From NCBI RefSeq assembly GCF_900105335.1, contig NZ_LT629770.1:248001-312000 (forward strand): a stretch of DNA of 64,000 bases, written 5' to 3'. The stretch comes from Microbacterium paraoxydans. GTDB taxonomy: Bacteria; Actinomycetota; Actinomycetes; Actinomycetales; Microbacteriaceae. Shown here piece by piece: positions 8,550 through 17,251 of the stretch (within the stretch, counting starts at the first letter, position 1; every line of letters begins with the position of its first letter). The position numbers were made by a program, and so were the translations under genes. The notes under the pieces are model-generated. The model saw only the letters and a list, made by a program, of their open reading frames with translations, did no database searches and was not told where the DNA came from.

Positions 8550-9352
8550 CCTTCGACCTCGGCCCTGCCCTGCTGTTCTGCCCGGCGGACCGCCCGGAGC
8601 GCTTCGCGAAGGCCCAGGAACGGGCGGATGCCGTGATCCTCGACCTGGAGGACGCCGTGCTGCCGGAGGCGAAGAGCGAGGCCCGCGAGAACATCGTCGC
8701 CGCGGACCTCGACCCCGCGCGCGTCATCGTGCGGGTGAACGCTCCGGACTCCGCGGCCTTCGCGGACGACCTCGAGGCGTTGGCTCGCTCGCCGTTCCGG
8801 ACCGTTATGGTGGCGAAGACGGAGAGCGCGGAGAGCCTGGACGCCTTCGACGCGGACTACTCGCTCCTCGCGCTGTGCGAGACGGCGCGCGGGATCCATG
8901 GGGCGCCCGAGATCGCCGCGCACCCGGCGGTCGCCGGACTGATGTGGGGCGCGGAGGATCTGGTGGCCTCCCTCGGCGGCACCTCGTCCTGCAACGCGGA
9001 GGGTCGCTACCGTGACATCGCGCGCTACGCCCGTTCCCGGGTGCTCCTGGAGGCCGGTGCGCACGGCAAGGCGGCGATCGACGCGGTGCACGTCGACATC
9101 GGCGACACCGCGGGGCTCGAGCGGGAGGCGGAGGATGCGGCGGCGTCCGGGTTCCGGGCGACGGCATGCATCCATCCGAGTCAGGTCGCGGTGATCCGGG
9201 CGGCGTATGCCCCGGACGCCGAGACCGTGGCATGGGCGCGCGAGGTCCTCGCCGCTGCGGCGCAGGAACGCGGTGTGTTCCGCTTCCAGGGGCGCATGGT
9301 GGACGAGCCCGTCCTGCGCCACGCGCGCGCCGTGGTCTCCCGCGCCGGCTGA
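8546..9352 (+). CDS. CitE-like CoA ester lyase (HMG-CoA/citramalyl-CoA lyase type)
   Basis: A 268-residue HpcH/HpaI-CitE family TIM-barrel protein. Family features are PADRPERFAKAQERADAVI followed by LDLEDAV near residue 32, the glutamate of CETARGIHG, and the metal-site region GAEDLVASLGG. The mycobacterial relative Rv2498c cleaves (R)-3-hydroxy-3-methylglutaryl-CoA and citramalyl-CoA; together with the preceding hydratase this would complete leucine degradation to acetyl-CoA and acetoacetate by an (R)-route. The start is an ATGA overlap. It is the last gene of the operon; the convergent phosphatase gene ends 8 bases further on. Annotation as citrate lyase beta would be misleading since no CitD or CitF is present. 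Confidence 0.85.
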   Translation: MTFDLGPALLFCPADRPERFAKAQERADAVILDLEDAVLPEAKSEARENIVAADLDPARVIVRVNAPDSAAFADDLEALARSPFRTVMVAKTESAESLDAFDADYSLLALCETARGIHGAPEIAAHPAVAGLMWGAEDLVASLGGTSSCNAEGRYRDIARYARSRVLLEAGAHGKAAIDAVHVDIGDTAGLEREAEDAAASGFRATACIHPSQVAVIRAAYAPDAETVAWAREVLAAAAQERGVFRFQGRMVDEPVLRHARAVVSRAG

Positions 9353-9360
9353 CCGTCCCG

Positions 9361-9948
9361 TCAGAGGACGGGCGTCTCCTCGAGCAGCCGGAGGTAGCCG
9401 GGTGCCGCGACGAACCGGTGCGCGGAGCCGTTGCGCAGCACCTCGCCGTCCCGGGGGAGCGTGCCGCCGGAGACGTGGTCGATGACGGCGCGGATGACGC
9501 CGCCGTGGGTCACCACGAGCACCGACTCCGCCTGCGGCGCCGACCTCCGCCGGGCGTCGCGCGCAATTCGGTGCAGCGCGGCGATGGCGCGGACGCCGAC
9601 CTCGTGCAGCGACTCCGCCCCCGGGACCTCGGCGTGCCAGTCGCCGTAGGTCGAGATGTAGTCGGGGACGAGCATGCCCTCCCCGTCGCCGAACTCCCGT
9701 TCCCGGATGTCGGGGACCACGCCCGCGATCTCCAGCCCCAGGCGCTCCGCGATGATGCCGGCGGTCTCGCTCGCCCGCACGAGCGGGCTCGTGTAGACGG
9801 CATGGTGCGTCGTGCCGGCGAGCTTCTCCGCCGCCCACCGTGCGTCCTCGCGCCCCGTCTCGTTCAGAGGGATGTCGGTCGACCCCTGGATGCGGCGGGC
9901 GAGGTTCCAGTCGGTCTGACCGTGGCGGATGAGAGTGAGATAGGTCAC
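9361..9948 (-). CDS. Histidine phosphatase family protein (phosphoglycerate mutase-like)
   Basis: A 195-residue histidine phosphatase. It opens with LTLIRHGQTDWNLARRIQG, where the RHG histidine is the phosphoryl acceptor, has the acidic REREFGDGEGM stretch, and near the end VVTHGGVIRA with the second catalytic histidine. The fold covers cofactor-dependent phosphoglycerate mutases and many broad phosphatases; at this size a small-molecule phosphatase is more likely than a glycolytic mutase. GTG 9948 overlaps the stop of the upstream sirtuin gene (GTGA), so the two form an operon. Substrate unknown. Confidence 0.85.
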   Translation of the reverse strand: MTYLTLIRHGQTDWNLARRIQGSTDIPLNETGREDARWAAEKLAGTTHHAVYTSPLVRASETAGIIAERLGLEIAGVVPDIREREFGDGEGMLVPDYISTYGDWHAEVPGAESLHEVGVRAIAALHRIARDARRRSAPQAESVLVVTHGGVIRAVIDHVSGGTLPRDGEVLRNGSAHRFVAAPGYLRLLEETPVL

Positions 9949-10784
9949 GAGAGCATCTCCTGGAGGGCGGGGAGCACGTCGCTGGTGCCGGCGGCGATGG
10001 TGACATCCGCCCAGGCGTCCGCGCGGGTCGGCTCGCGATTGACGATGATCAGAGGGATGCCACGCCGACGCGCACGGTTCACGAGCCGCACGCCGGAGTT
10101 CACGACGAGAGAGGAGCCGGCCACGATGAGCGCATCGCTGGAGCGCAGCAACGACTCCGCGGCACGGAAGCGGTCCTGCGGCACGTACTCTCCGAAGAAC
10201 ACCACGTCGGGCTTGAGCATGCCCTCGCACACGGTGCAGGTCGGGATCACGAAGCCATCGGTGCTCTCCGGGAGCACGTCGCCGTCCGGGGCCAGCGCCA
10301 CGTTCTCCGGAACCGTGATCCAGGGATTGCGCTCCTCGATCTGCACGGCGATGTCGCGACGGTCGAACACCTGGCCGCAGTGCAGGCAGAGCACGCGGCG
10401 CATGGTCCCGTGCACCTCGATGACGTGCGAGCTGCCCGCGCGGAGGTGCAGGCCGTCGACGTTCTGGGTGATGACGCCCGAGACCACGCCTCTGGACTCC
10501 ATCTCCGCGAGGGCTCGGTGGCCGGGATTCGGGGCGGCCTGGGCGAAGGCGCGCCACCCGAGGTGCCCGCCGACCCAGTAGCGACGTCGCGCGGCCTCGT
10601 CGCCGAGGTAGGTCTGGATCGTCATGGGATCGCTGCGGGTGCGCGCCCCCTCGCCACGGTAGGCGGGGATGCCAGAGTCGGTCGAGATGCCGGCGCCGGT
10701 GAGGAGGGCGATCCGCTTGCCGCGCAGCAGGTCGGCGGCGTGGGAGAGCTCGGCCGACGGCTCGGCGGTGTTCGTCACGCTCAC
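9945..10784 (-). CDS. Sirtuin (NAD-dependent protein deacylase)
   Basis: A 279-residue Sir2-family enzyme. Seen in order: the NAD-binding LLTGAGISTDSGIPAYRGEG (about residues 27-46), the TQNVDGLH motif, the catalytic histidine in EVHGT, two zinc-binding CxxC pairs (CLHC and CTVC), and the Rossmann segment VFFGEYVPQDR with AGSSLVVNSG. It removes acyl groups from lysines of proteins, releasing nicotinamide. The start GTG follows AGGAGGTCC, and a TAGACT hexamer a little upstream (minus strand, near 10800-10805) could be its -10. It may counter protein acylation arising from acyl-CoA metabolism, but this link is speculation. Confidence 0.93.
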   Translation of the reverse strand: MSVTNTAEPSAELSHAADLLRGKRIALLTGAGISTDSGIPAYRGEGARTRSDPMTIQTYLGDEAARRRYWVGGHLGWRAFAQAAPNPGHRALAEMESRGVVSGVITQNVDGLHLRAGSSHVIEVHGTMRRVLCLHCGQVFDRRDIAVQIEERNPWITVPENVALAPDGDVLPESTDGFVIPTCTVCEGMLKPDVVFFGEYVPQDRFRAAESLLRSSDALIVAGSSLVVNSGVRLVNRARRRGIPLIIVNREPTRADAWADVTIAAGTSDVLPALQEMLS

Positions 10785-10849
10785 AGGACCTCCTCGCTCG
10801 AGTCTACGGGGCGTGGGGTGGGCGAGAACCGGGATGGCAGAGTGGAGCG

Positions 10850-11656
10850 GTGGACCTCGAGCATGTGACCGACATCGACGACCCGCGGCTGGACGACTAC
10901 CGCGGCCTCACCGACACCGCCCTCCGCGCCGTCCGCGAGCCCGCGGAGGGACTCTACATCGCCGAGACCGCCAAGGTGATCGAGCGTGCGCTGGCCGCCG
11001 GGCACGAACCCCGATCGGTGCTGGTCTCGGCCCGGCGCGTCGACGAGGTACGGCGCATCCTGGGGGAGCGCGCCGTTCCGGTGCTCGTGGTCCCGGACGA
11101 GGTCGCGGAACAGGTCACCGGCTATCAGGTGCACCGAGGGGCCCTCGCCGCGATGCACCGCCCGGCTCTGGCGCCGGTCGCGGACGTGGTGCGCGACGCA
11201 CGGCTGGTGCTGGTCCTGGAGGACCTCGGCGATCACACCAACGTCGGTGCGGCCTTCCGTGCCGCCGCCGGGTTGGGGGCGGATGCGGTGCTGGTGTCGG
11301 CGCGCTGCGCCGACCCGCTCTACCGTCGCAGCGTCCGGGTGAGCATGGGCACGGTGTTCCAGGTGCCCTGGACCCGGATCGACGAGTGGTCCTCGGCGGT
11401 CTCGGATCTTCGTGAGCAGGGCTTCGACATCGCCGCCCTCGCACTCAGCGACACAGCCGTGGATCTCCGGCTGTATGCGGCACAGCGGCCCGCGAAGGTG
11501 GCGCTGCTCTTCGGCGCGGAGGGAGACGGTCTCACGCGGACCGCCCTCGACAGTGCGGACACGGTGGTGACGATCCCGATGGCCGGCGGCGTGGATTCGC
11601 TCAATGTCGCCTCGGCCGCCGCCGTCGCGCTGTGGGCACTCGCTCCCGTGGAGTGA
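10850..11656 (+). CDS. TrmH/SpoU-family RNA 2'-O-methyltransferase
   Basis: A 268-residue SPOUT methyltransferase. The N-terminal substrate-binding part has LYIAETAKVIERALAAG; the C-terminal knot domain holds the three SpoU motifs: LEDLGDHTNVGAAFRAAA (motif 1), LLFGAEGDGLT (motif 2) and PMAGGVDSLNVASAAAVALW (motif 3). It transfers methyl from S-adenosylmethionine to a ribose in tRNA or rRNA; the exact target cannot be read from sequence. GTG 10850 has a CAGAGT hexamer 6 bases upstream and no good ribosome-binding site, so it fits the leaderless pattern seen elsewhere in the window. Confidence 0.88.
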   Translation: MDLEHVTDIDDPRLDDYRGLTDTALRAVREPAEGLYIAETAKVIERALAAGHEPRSVLVSARRVDEVRRILGERAVPVLVVPDEVAEQVTGYQVHRGALAAMHRPALAPVADVVRDARLVLVLEDLGDHTNVGAAFRAAAGLGADAVLVSARCADPLYRRSVRVSMGTVFQVPWTRIDEWSSAVSDLREQGFDIAALALSDTAVDLRLYAAQRPAKVALLFGAEGDGLTRTALDSADTVVTIPMAGGVDSLNVASAAAVALWALAPVE

Positions 11657-11664
11657 GAGGCGCG

Positions 11665-12492
11665 TCACTCCTTGCCGGGGAGGATGACGGGGGAGGGCTC
11701 TGGGCGCTTCGCCGCGATGTGGTCGCCGGAGGACTGGTGACGGAGACGACGGAGCACCCAGGGCACGAGGTGCTCCCTCGCCCAGCCGAGGTCCTCGCCG
11801 CGGGCGGCGCGCCACGTGCGCAGGGGCAGGGGCTCGGGCTGCATGGCCTCGAGGTCGTTCGGCACGTTGAGGGCGCGGAGCACCATCCGCGCGACCTCGT
11901 GGTGGCCGAGCGCGTTGTAGTGGAGGCGGTCGTCGTCGAAGAAGCGGGCGTCCTGCACGACCTTCAGCGCCCACTGGTCCGCGACGATGCAGTCGTGCCG
12001 CTCCGCGATCGCGCGGACGTTCTCGTTGTAGATCGCGACCTTGCCGCGGAAGGGACGGAAGACCGGCGTGAACCCCGTGTCGATGCCGGTGAAGAGGATC
12101 ACCGCGGCACCGGTGGACGACAGGCGCGCCACCGCGTCCTCGAGCTGTGCGGCGATGGCGTCCGGGTCGGTGCCGGGGCGGATGACGTCGTTGCCGCCGG
12201 CGCAGATCGAGATGAGGTCGGGGTGCAGCGCGACGGCGGGCTCCACCTGATCGGCGACGATCTGCGCGATGAGCTTCCCTCGGACGGCGAGGTTGGCATA
12301 GGCGAAATCGTCGACCTGCTGGGCGAGCACCTCGGCGACGCGATCGGCCCAGCCGCGGTGACCCCCGGGGGCCGCCGGGTCCGGGTCTCCGATGCCCTCG
12401 GTGAACGAGTCGCCGATCGCGACGAACCGGCGCCAGGGGTGCGGGGTCTCGTTCGCGACGTACGGGGTCCTGGTCGATTCCTGATCGCTCAT
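11665..12492 (-). CDS. SGNH/GDSL-family esterase (copy 1)
   Basis: A 275-residue SGNH hydrolase. Block I is FVAIGDSFTEGIGD (catalytic Ser29), block II includes NLAVRGKLIAQI, block III is GGNDVIRPG, and block V is DRLHYNALGHHEVA with the catalytic Asp and His. There is no clear signal peptide, so it is probably cytoplasmic. It ends in a basic segment WVLRRLRHQSSGDHI. It is paralogous to the protein encoded at 45043-45798, sharing all blocks and the C-terminal pattern. AAGGAG precedes ATG 12492. Substrate unknown; lipase or acetyl-esterase activity is a family-level guess. Confidence 0.85.
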   Translation of the reverse strand: MSDQESTRTPYVANETPHPWRRFVAIGDSFTEGIGDPDPAAPGGHRGWADRVAEVLAQQVDDFAYANLAVRGKLIAQIVADQVEPAVALHPDLISICAGGNDVIRPGTDPDAIAAQLEDAVARLSSTGAAVILFTGIDTGFTPVFRPFRGKVAIYNENVRAIAERHDCIVADQWALKVVQDARFFDDDRLHYNALGHHEVARMVLRALNVPNDLEAMQPEPLPLRTWRAARGEDLGWAREHLVPWVLRRLRHQSSGDHIAAKRPEPSPVILPGKE

Positions 12493-12625
12493 CCGGCTCT
12501 CCTTCGCGAAGGCGTGCGCGCACGATGGTGACCGCCGCGCAGTGACCGAGCCTACCCGTGCCGGCGCTCAGGAAGGGGGACGCGCGCGGCGTCGCGGCGG
12601 ATGCCCCGGTGTCGGTGGGAGCGAT

Positions 12626-12631
12626 TATCGT
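12626..12631 (+). promoter_or_regulatory. Leaderless -10 candidate for the SF2 helicase gene
   Basis: TATCGT ends 7 bases before ATG 12639, the spacing expected when transcription begins at the start codon. This supports ATG 12639 over in-frame GTG 12630. Confidence 0.5.
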
Positions 12632-12638
12632 GGAGTCG

Positions 12639-14381
12639 ATGCTCTCTCCGTCCTTCCCTCAGCGCGCCCCGTGGGGAACGGCGAACAAGCTGCGGGCATG
12701 GCAGCAGGAGGCTCTGGACGCGTACTTCCAGGCCGACCAGCGTGACTTCCTCGTGGCCGCCACACCGGGCGCCGGCAAGACCACGTTCGCGCTCACCCTC
12801 GCGGTCGAGCTCATGCGCATGGGGGAGGTGAACCGCGTCATCGTCGTGGCCCCCACGGAGCACCTGAAGACGCAGTGGGCCGATGCCGCCGCGCGCGTGC
12901 ACATCCGTCTCGACCCGCGCTTCCGCAACAGCGACTGGGCTCCGGCACGGCACTATCACGGGGTCGTGGTGACGTATGCCCAGGTCGCCGCGAAGTCGTC
13001 GGTGCATCGCCACCTCACCGAGGACGCGAAGACCCTGGTCATCCTCGATGAGGTGCACCACGGCGGCGACGCCCTGAGCTGGGGCGACGCGATCCGGGAT
13101 GCCTACGGGCCGGCGAAGCGCCGACTGCTGCTCTCCGGGACCCCGTTCCGGAGCGATACGGCGCCGATCCCGTTCGTGGAGTACCTCCCGGACGAGACGG
13201 GGGCGCGGGTCTCCAGCACCGACTACGCCTACGGCTACGGCCGCGCTCTCGCCGACGGCGTCGTCCGTCCCGTGCTCTTCCACATGTACGCGGGGAAGAT
13301 GCGCTGGCGCACGAGCGCCGGCGACGAGCTCGAGACCCACCTCGGGCAGGACAACACGAAGGACGTCACATCGCAGGCATGGCGCACGGCCCTCGACCCC
13401 GAGGGCGACTGGATGCCGGCCGTGCTCTCCGCCGCCGACCGCCGCCTCACCGAGATCCGGCACCACATCCCCGACGCCGGCGGACTCGTGCTGGCCACGG
13501 ATCAGACCGTCGCCCGGGCCTACGCCAACATCCTGCACAGCATCACGCGCGAGCAGCCGACGATCGTGCTCTCCGATGACGCCACCGCGTCCGAGCGGAT
13601 CGAGAAGTTCTCCGAGGGCACCGCCCGGTGGATGGTCGCGGTGCGCATGGTGTCGGAGGGCGTCGACGTGCCGCGGCTCGCCGTCGGCGTCTACGCGACG
13701 TCGTCGTCCACCCCGCTGTTCTTCGCCCAGGCGATCGGCCGCTTCGTGCGCGCCCGCCGTCGCGGAGAGGCGGCGAGCGTCTTCCTCCCGCACGTCCCCG
13801 TGCTGATGAAGCTCGCGAACGAGATGGAGAAGCAGCGCGACCACGCGCTCGACCGGCAGTCCAAGGACGACGATGGCCTCGACGACTCGCTGCTGGAGAG
13901 CGCGAACCGCGAGGACGAGGCCTCCGACGCCCTGACCCAGGAGTTCAGCTACCAGGCGATCTCCTCCGTCGCGCACTTCGACCGCATGGTGTTCGACGGC
14001 AAGGAGTTCGGTCAGCTCGCCGAGCCGAACACGCCTGAGGAGGAGGAGTTCATCGGCTTCCCCGGCCTGCTCGAACCCGAGCATGTGCACGAGCTCCTCA
14101 TGCAGCGGCAGGCCCGCCAGTCCCGGCATCGCGAGGTCCGGGAGGCCCAGGCCGAGCCGACGCAGACCACGACGCTGCCCGCACCGCTGCACCGCACCCT
14201 GCGCGAGCAGCGCCAGCTCCTGAACAGCTTGGTGGGCCTCTACGCGCGGCAGTCGGGCCAGCCGCACGGTGCCGTCCACGCCGAACTCCGTCGTATCTGC
14301 GGCGGCCCGGCGGTGGCGCAGGCGACCGTGACGCAGCTGCAGTCCCGCATCGAGGTACTGCGCAAACGCGTCCGCTCCTGA
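12639..14381 (+). CDS. DEAD/DEAH-type superfamily 2 helicase
   Basis: A 580-residue SF2 helicase. Walker A is ATPGAGKTTFAL (residues 41-52), motif Ia VVAPTEHLKTQW, motif II ILDEVHHGGD, motif III LLSGTPFRS, and motif VI QAIGRFVRARR in the second RecA-like domain. The arrangement is like XPB/ComFA-type helicases. A charged, Gln/Arg-rich C-terminal region of about 150 residues (after EEEEFIGFPGLLEPEH) is not a domain I recognise. It probably acts in DNA repair or nucleic-acid remodelling; no partner is adjacent. ATG 12639 was chosen from the promoter spacing. Confidence 0.85.
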   Translation: MLSPSFPQRAPWGTANKLRAWQQEALDAYFQADQRDFLVAATPGAGKTTFALTLAVELMRMGEVNRVIVVAPTEHLKTQWADAAARVHIRLDPRFRNSDWAPARHYHGVVVTYAQVAAKSSVHRHLTEDAKTLVILDEVHHGGDALSWGDAIRDAYGPAKRRLLLSGTPFRSDTAPIPFVEYLPDETGARVSSTDYAYGYGRALADGVVRPVLFHMYAGKMRWRTSAGDELETHLGQDNTKDVTSQAWRTALDPEGDWMPAVLSAADRRLTEIRHHIPDAGGLVLATDQTVARAYANILHSITREQPTIVLSDDATASERIEKFSEGTARWMVAVRMVSEGVDVPRLAVGVYATSSSTPLFFAQAIGRFVRARRRGEAASVFLPHVPVLMKLANEMEKQRDHALDRQSKDDDGLDDSLLESANREDEASDALTQEFSYQAISSVAHFDRMVFDGKEFGQLAEPNTPEEEEFIGFPGLLEPEHVHELLMQRQARQSRHREVREAQAEPTQTTTLPAPLHRTLREQRQLLNSLVGLYARQSGQPHGAVHAELRRICGGPAVAQATVTQLQSRIEVLRKRVRS

Positions 14382-14511
14382 TGGCGGCCTCGGCGCCGCT
14401 TCGGATCCCCGAAATGCTGGCAATCCGGGCCAGGACGCGGCCTTCGCGACACCCCGCGGATAGCGTGGAACGGTTGCCCGGACGCCGGGCACCGTGACAC
14501 CTGGAGGTTCC

Positions 14512-15609
14512 ATGACAGCCCCTGCCGCAGCCGATTCCACGGCCGCCGATCGACGGCGCTGGGCTCGCTATCTCGTCGAGGAGCGCGCCGAGGGCGCCGT
14601 CTATCAGCGCCTCGCGGCCCGCCGGTCGGGGGAGGAGCGGGCGATCCTGCTCGGGCTCGCCGAGGCCGAGCGCCGGCACGAGAAGCACTGGCTCGACCTT
14701 CTGGGCGGCGAACCGACGCGCCTGCCGCGGGCGGGAATCCGTTCCCGCTTCCTGGGGTGGATGGCCGGGCGCTTCGGCTCGATCTTCGTCCTCGCCCTCG
14801 CCCAGAGTGCCGAGGCCCGCTCCCCGTACGACGCCGAGCGCTGGGCCACCCCGGCCATGCGCGCCGACGAGAAGGTCCACCACGAGGTCGTCCGCGGCCT
14901 CGCCGCGCGGGGCCGTCGGCGCCTCTCGGGCTCCTTCCGCGCGGCCGTCTTCGGGGCGAACGACGGCCTCGTCAGCAACCTCGCCCTGGTACTCGGGATC
15001 GGCGCCACCGGCGTGAGCTCCGGCTTCGTGCTGTTCAGCGGTATCGCGGGTCTCCTCGCGGGCGCGCTGTCCATGGGAGCCGGGGAGTTCGTGTCGGTGC
15101 GATCACAGCGGGAACTCCTCACCGCCACCGAGGCGAACGAGGACGCCGCGGCGGCCGCGGCCGACCTCGACATCGACGAGAACGAGCTCGCGCTCGTGTA
15201 CCGCGCCCGCGGCATGGACCACGGTGAATCCCTCGCCAGGGCCCGCCGCATCGTGCAGGCCGCCCAGGAGGGCGTCCGCCGGGCAGCCACGGGGCCGGTG
15301 GCCGTCCAGGGCGGGGACGCGCACGAGGTCGTCGGCAGCGACTGGACGGCGGCCATCTCCAGCTTCCTCCTCTTCGCCTCCGGCGCGATCATCCCCGTCC
15401 TGCCCTGGATCTTCGGCATGGAGGGCACCGCGGCGATCGTGCTCGCGCTCGTGCTCGTCGGCATCGCGCTGCTCAGCACCGGTGCGATGGTCGGCGTGCT
15501 CTCCGGAGGACCGCCGCTCCGGCGGGCCCTTCGGCAGCTCGCGATCGGCTTCGGCGCGGCGGCGGTGACCTACGCGCTGGGTCTGCTCTTCGGCGTCGGC
15601 GCGGTGTGA
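14512..15609 (+). CDS. Ferritin-like/VIT1 fusion metal transporter
   Basis: A 365-residue membrane protein. The first 130 residues form a rubrerythrin-like helical domain (RYLVEERAEGAVYQRLA, then EAERRHEKHW with Glu/His ligands). The remainder is a VIT1/CCC1 transporter: FRAAVFGANDGLVSNLALVL, the GALSMGAGEFVSVRSQREL segment, a charged cytoplasmic stretch and three C-terminal membrane helices. Such fusions resemble MbfA, an iron exporter in alphaproteobacteria, and likely export Fe2+ or Mn2+. Start ATG 14512 follows CTGGAGGTTCC; GTG 14494 is in frame but lacks a site. A TAGCGT hexamer at 14460-14465 may be its promoter. Confidence 0.85.
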   Translation: MTAPAAADSTAADRRRWARYLVEERAEGAVYQRLAARRSGEERAILLGLAEAERRHEKHWLDLLGGEPTRLPRAGIRSRFLGWMAGRFGSIFVLALAQSAEARSPYDAERWATPAMRADEKVHHEVVRGLAARGRRRLSGSFRAAVFGANDGLVSNLALVLGIGATGVSSGFVLFSGIAGLLAGALSMGAGEFVSVRSQRELLTATEANEDAAAAAADLDIDENELALVYRARGMDHGESLARARRIVQAAQEGVRRAATGPVAVQGGDAHEVVGSDWTAAISSFLLFASGAIIPVLPWIFGMEGTAAIVLALVLVGIALLSTGAMVGVLSGGPPLRRALRQLAIGFGAAAVTYALGLLFGVGAV

Positions 15610-15614
15610 CGGCG

Positions 15615-15643
15615 GTGCGGTCCCGCCTCGCGCGGGACCGCAC
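15615..15643 (+). terminator. Intrinsic terminator of the VIT1-family gene
   Basis: A perfect 12-base stem, GTGCGGTCCCGC with GCGGGACCGCAC, around a CTCGC loop, starting 5 bases after the stop codon. There is no U-tract, which is common for high-GC actinobacterial terminators. Confidence 0.75.
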
Positions 15644-15673
15644 CGGATCACCGTGACCGCAGCGGGAACGACG

Positions 15674-15703
15674 AAGGCCCCGGATCCGTGGATCCGGGGC
15701 CTT
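15674..15703 (-). terminator. Terminator of tRNA-Leu(GAG)
   Basis: AAGGCCCCGGATCC and GGATCCGGGGCCTT form a perfect 14-base stem around a 2-base centre, 10 bases beyond the 3' end of the minus-strand tRNA. On the minus strand it is followed by a T-rich CGTCGTT. Confidence 0.8.
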
Positions 15704-15712
15704 CGCTCTCTG

Positions 15713-15795
15713 TGCGCGGAGGGGGACTTGAACCCCCACGCCCTATCGGGCACTAGCACCTCAAGCTAGCGCGTCTACCATTCCGCCACCCGCGC
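15713..15795 (-). tRNA. tRNA-Leu (anticodon GAG)
   Basis: On the minus strand the RNA begins GCGCGGG and ends UCCGCGC-A, which pair as a 7-base acceptor stem with one G-U. The anticodon stem CUAGC/GCUAG encloses loop UUGAGGU, giving anticodon GAG (reads CUC/CUU). A long variable arm, GUGCCCGAUAGGGCGU, is present as expected for leucine, and the T arm is GGGGG-UUCAAGU-CCCCC. The 83-base gene does not encode the 3' CCA. Confidence 0.96.
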
Positions 15796-15830
15796 AGGTG
15801 TTGGATTTGATCGTTGCCGACCGAAGAATG

Positions 15831-15836
15831 AGATTA
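15831..15836 (-). promoter_or_regulatory. -10 candidate for tRNA-Leu(GAG)
   Basis: TAATCT on the minus strand lies 35 bases before the tRNA 5' end. A weak TTCGAG about 18 bases further upstream could be the -35 element. Confidence 0.4.
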
Positions 15837-15896
15837 GCACGTTCTCGGAGGCGTCTCGAACCGAGCGTGACGCCCGGGCGTGGCACGCGGTTTCGA

Positions 15897-15902
15897 TAGC
15901 CT
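15897..15902 (+). promoter_or_regulatory. Leaderless -10 candidate for the M20 peptidase gene
   Basis: TAGCCT ends 6 bases before ATG 15909; no Shine-Dalgarno sequence precedes the start. Confidence 0.55.
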
Positions 15903-15908
15903 GAGTCC

Positions 15909-17204
15909 ATGACCGAATCCTCCCTGCCGGAGGTCGCCCGCGTCGCGAGCGACCTCATCCGCTTCGACACCTCCAACTACGGCGGCGGCAACGCGAAAGG
16001 GGAGCGGGAGGCGGCCGAGTACGTCGGCGCGTATCTGGAGGAGCTGGGGCTCGAGGTCGAGTACTACGAGCCCATCCCGCGGCGGACGAACGTCATGGCG
16101 CGGGTCCCCGGCCGTGATCGCTCCAAGCCGGCCCTCGTCGTGCACGGCCATCTGGATGTCGTGCCCGCGGTCGCCGAGGACTGGACGGTGGACCCGTTCG
16201 CCGGCACCGTGCAGGACGGCATGCTGTGGGGCCGGGGCTCCGTGGACATGAAGAACATGGACGCGATGATCCTCACCGCCGTGGCCGACATCCTGCGCGC
16301 GGGGGAGCAGCCGGAGCGCGACCTCGTCCTGGCGTTCTTCGCCGACGAGGAGAACGGCGGGGTCGAGGGCTCCGCGCTCGTCGTGAAGGACCGGCCGGAG
16401 TGGTTCGCCGGGGCGACGGCCGCGATCAGCGAGGTCGGCGGCTACTCCATCTCGGTCGACGACCGTCGGGCGTACCTGCTGCAGGTGGGGGAGAAGGCGC
16501 TGATCTGGATCCGCCTCGTCGCCACCGGCCGGGCGGGGCACGGCAGCCGCCTGCACGAGGACAACGCCGTCACTAAGCTCGCCGAGGCCGTCGCCGCCAT
16601 CGGCCGCACGCGGTGGCCGGTCCGGCTCACGCCGACGACGGAGGCGCTGCTCGAGGGCCTGAGCGCGCTGAGCGGCCGGAGCGCCGACGACCCCGACGCC
16701 CTCGCCGCCGCGGCCGGCCCGGCTGAGGCCTTCCTGCGGTCGACGTTCCGCACGACGACCAACCCGACGGCCCTCACCGCCGGCTACAAGCACAACGTCA
16801 TCCCGGAGCGCGCCGAGGCGCTGATCGACGTCCGGGTGATCCCCGGCACCGAGGACGACGTGCTCGCCGAGCTCCAGCGCATCGTGGGCGACGACATCCG
16901 GATCGAGACCGTGGTGCGCGACATCGGCATGGAGACGCCGTTCGAGGGAGAGCTCGTCGACGCGATGGTGGCAGCCCTGGGTCGGCACGACCCCGGAGTA
17001 CCGGTCATCCCGTACCTTCTGGGAGCCGGAACGGACAACAAGGCGCTGGCCACTCTCGGCATCACCGGCTACGGCTTCGCCCCGCTGCGTCTCCCCGCCG
17101 ATCTCGACTTCACCGGGATGTTCCACGGAGTCGACGAGCGCGTGCCCGTAGACTCACTTGTCTTCGGTCAGCGGGTGCTGGCCGATCTGCTGCGCACGTA
17201 CTGA
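15909..17204 (+). CDS. M20/M25/M40-family metallohydrolase (dipeptidase/deacylase)
   Basis: A 431-residue zinc hydrolase. Metal-site segments visible are [10 protein letters not shown] (His and first Asp region), [12 protein letters not shown] with the bridging Asp, and the FADEENGG pair of glutamates; a dimerisation domain follows ([15 protein letters not shown]), and HGVDERVP near the end carries the last histidine. The family cleaves peptide or N-acyl-amide bonds (dipeptidases, acetylornithine or succinyl-diaminopimelate deacylases); the specific substrate is unclear. A comparable M20 gene lies near uppP in mycobacteria. The start is leaderless-type. Confidence 0.88.
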   Translation: MTESSLPEVARVASDLIRFDTSNYGGGNAKGEREAAEYVGAYLEELGLEVEYYEPIPRRTNVMARVPGRDRSKPALVVHGHLDVVPAVAEDWTVDPFAGTVQDGMLWGRGSVDMKNMDAMILTAVADILRAGEQPERDLVLAFFADEENGGVEGSALVVKDRPEWFAGATAAISEVGGYSISVDDRRAYLLQVGEKALIWIRLVATGRAGHGSRLHEDNAVTKLAEAVAAIGRTRWPVRLTPTTEALLEGLSALSGRSADDPDALAAAAGPAEAFLRSTFRTTTNPTALTAGYKHNVIPERAEALIDVRVIPGTEDDVLAELQRIVGDDIRIETVVRDIGMETPFEGELVDAMVAALGRHDPGVPVIPYLLGAGTDNKALATLGITGYGFAPLRLPADLDFTGMFHGVDERVPVDSLVFGQRVLADLLRTY

Positions 17205-17251
17205 GCGGTCTCCACGCGCTCCGTGCCGTCCCGAAAGACGAAGGCCTCTCC

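Noticed and set aside
8546..9352. Citrate lyase beta subunit
   Set aside because: No citD or citF genes accompany it and the operon context is leucine catabolism; the CitE-like acyl-CoA lyase reading is better.
15674..15703. Perfect 14-base inverted repeat next to a tRNA gene, considered as an attachment site or insertion-sequence end
   Set aside because: No integrase, transposase or direct repeat is nearby, and its position just after the tRNA 3' end fits a terminator.
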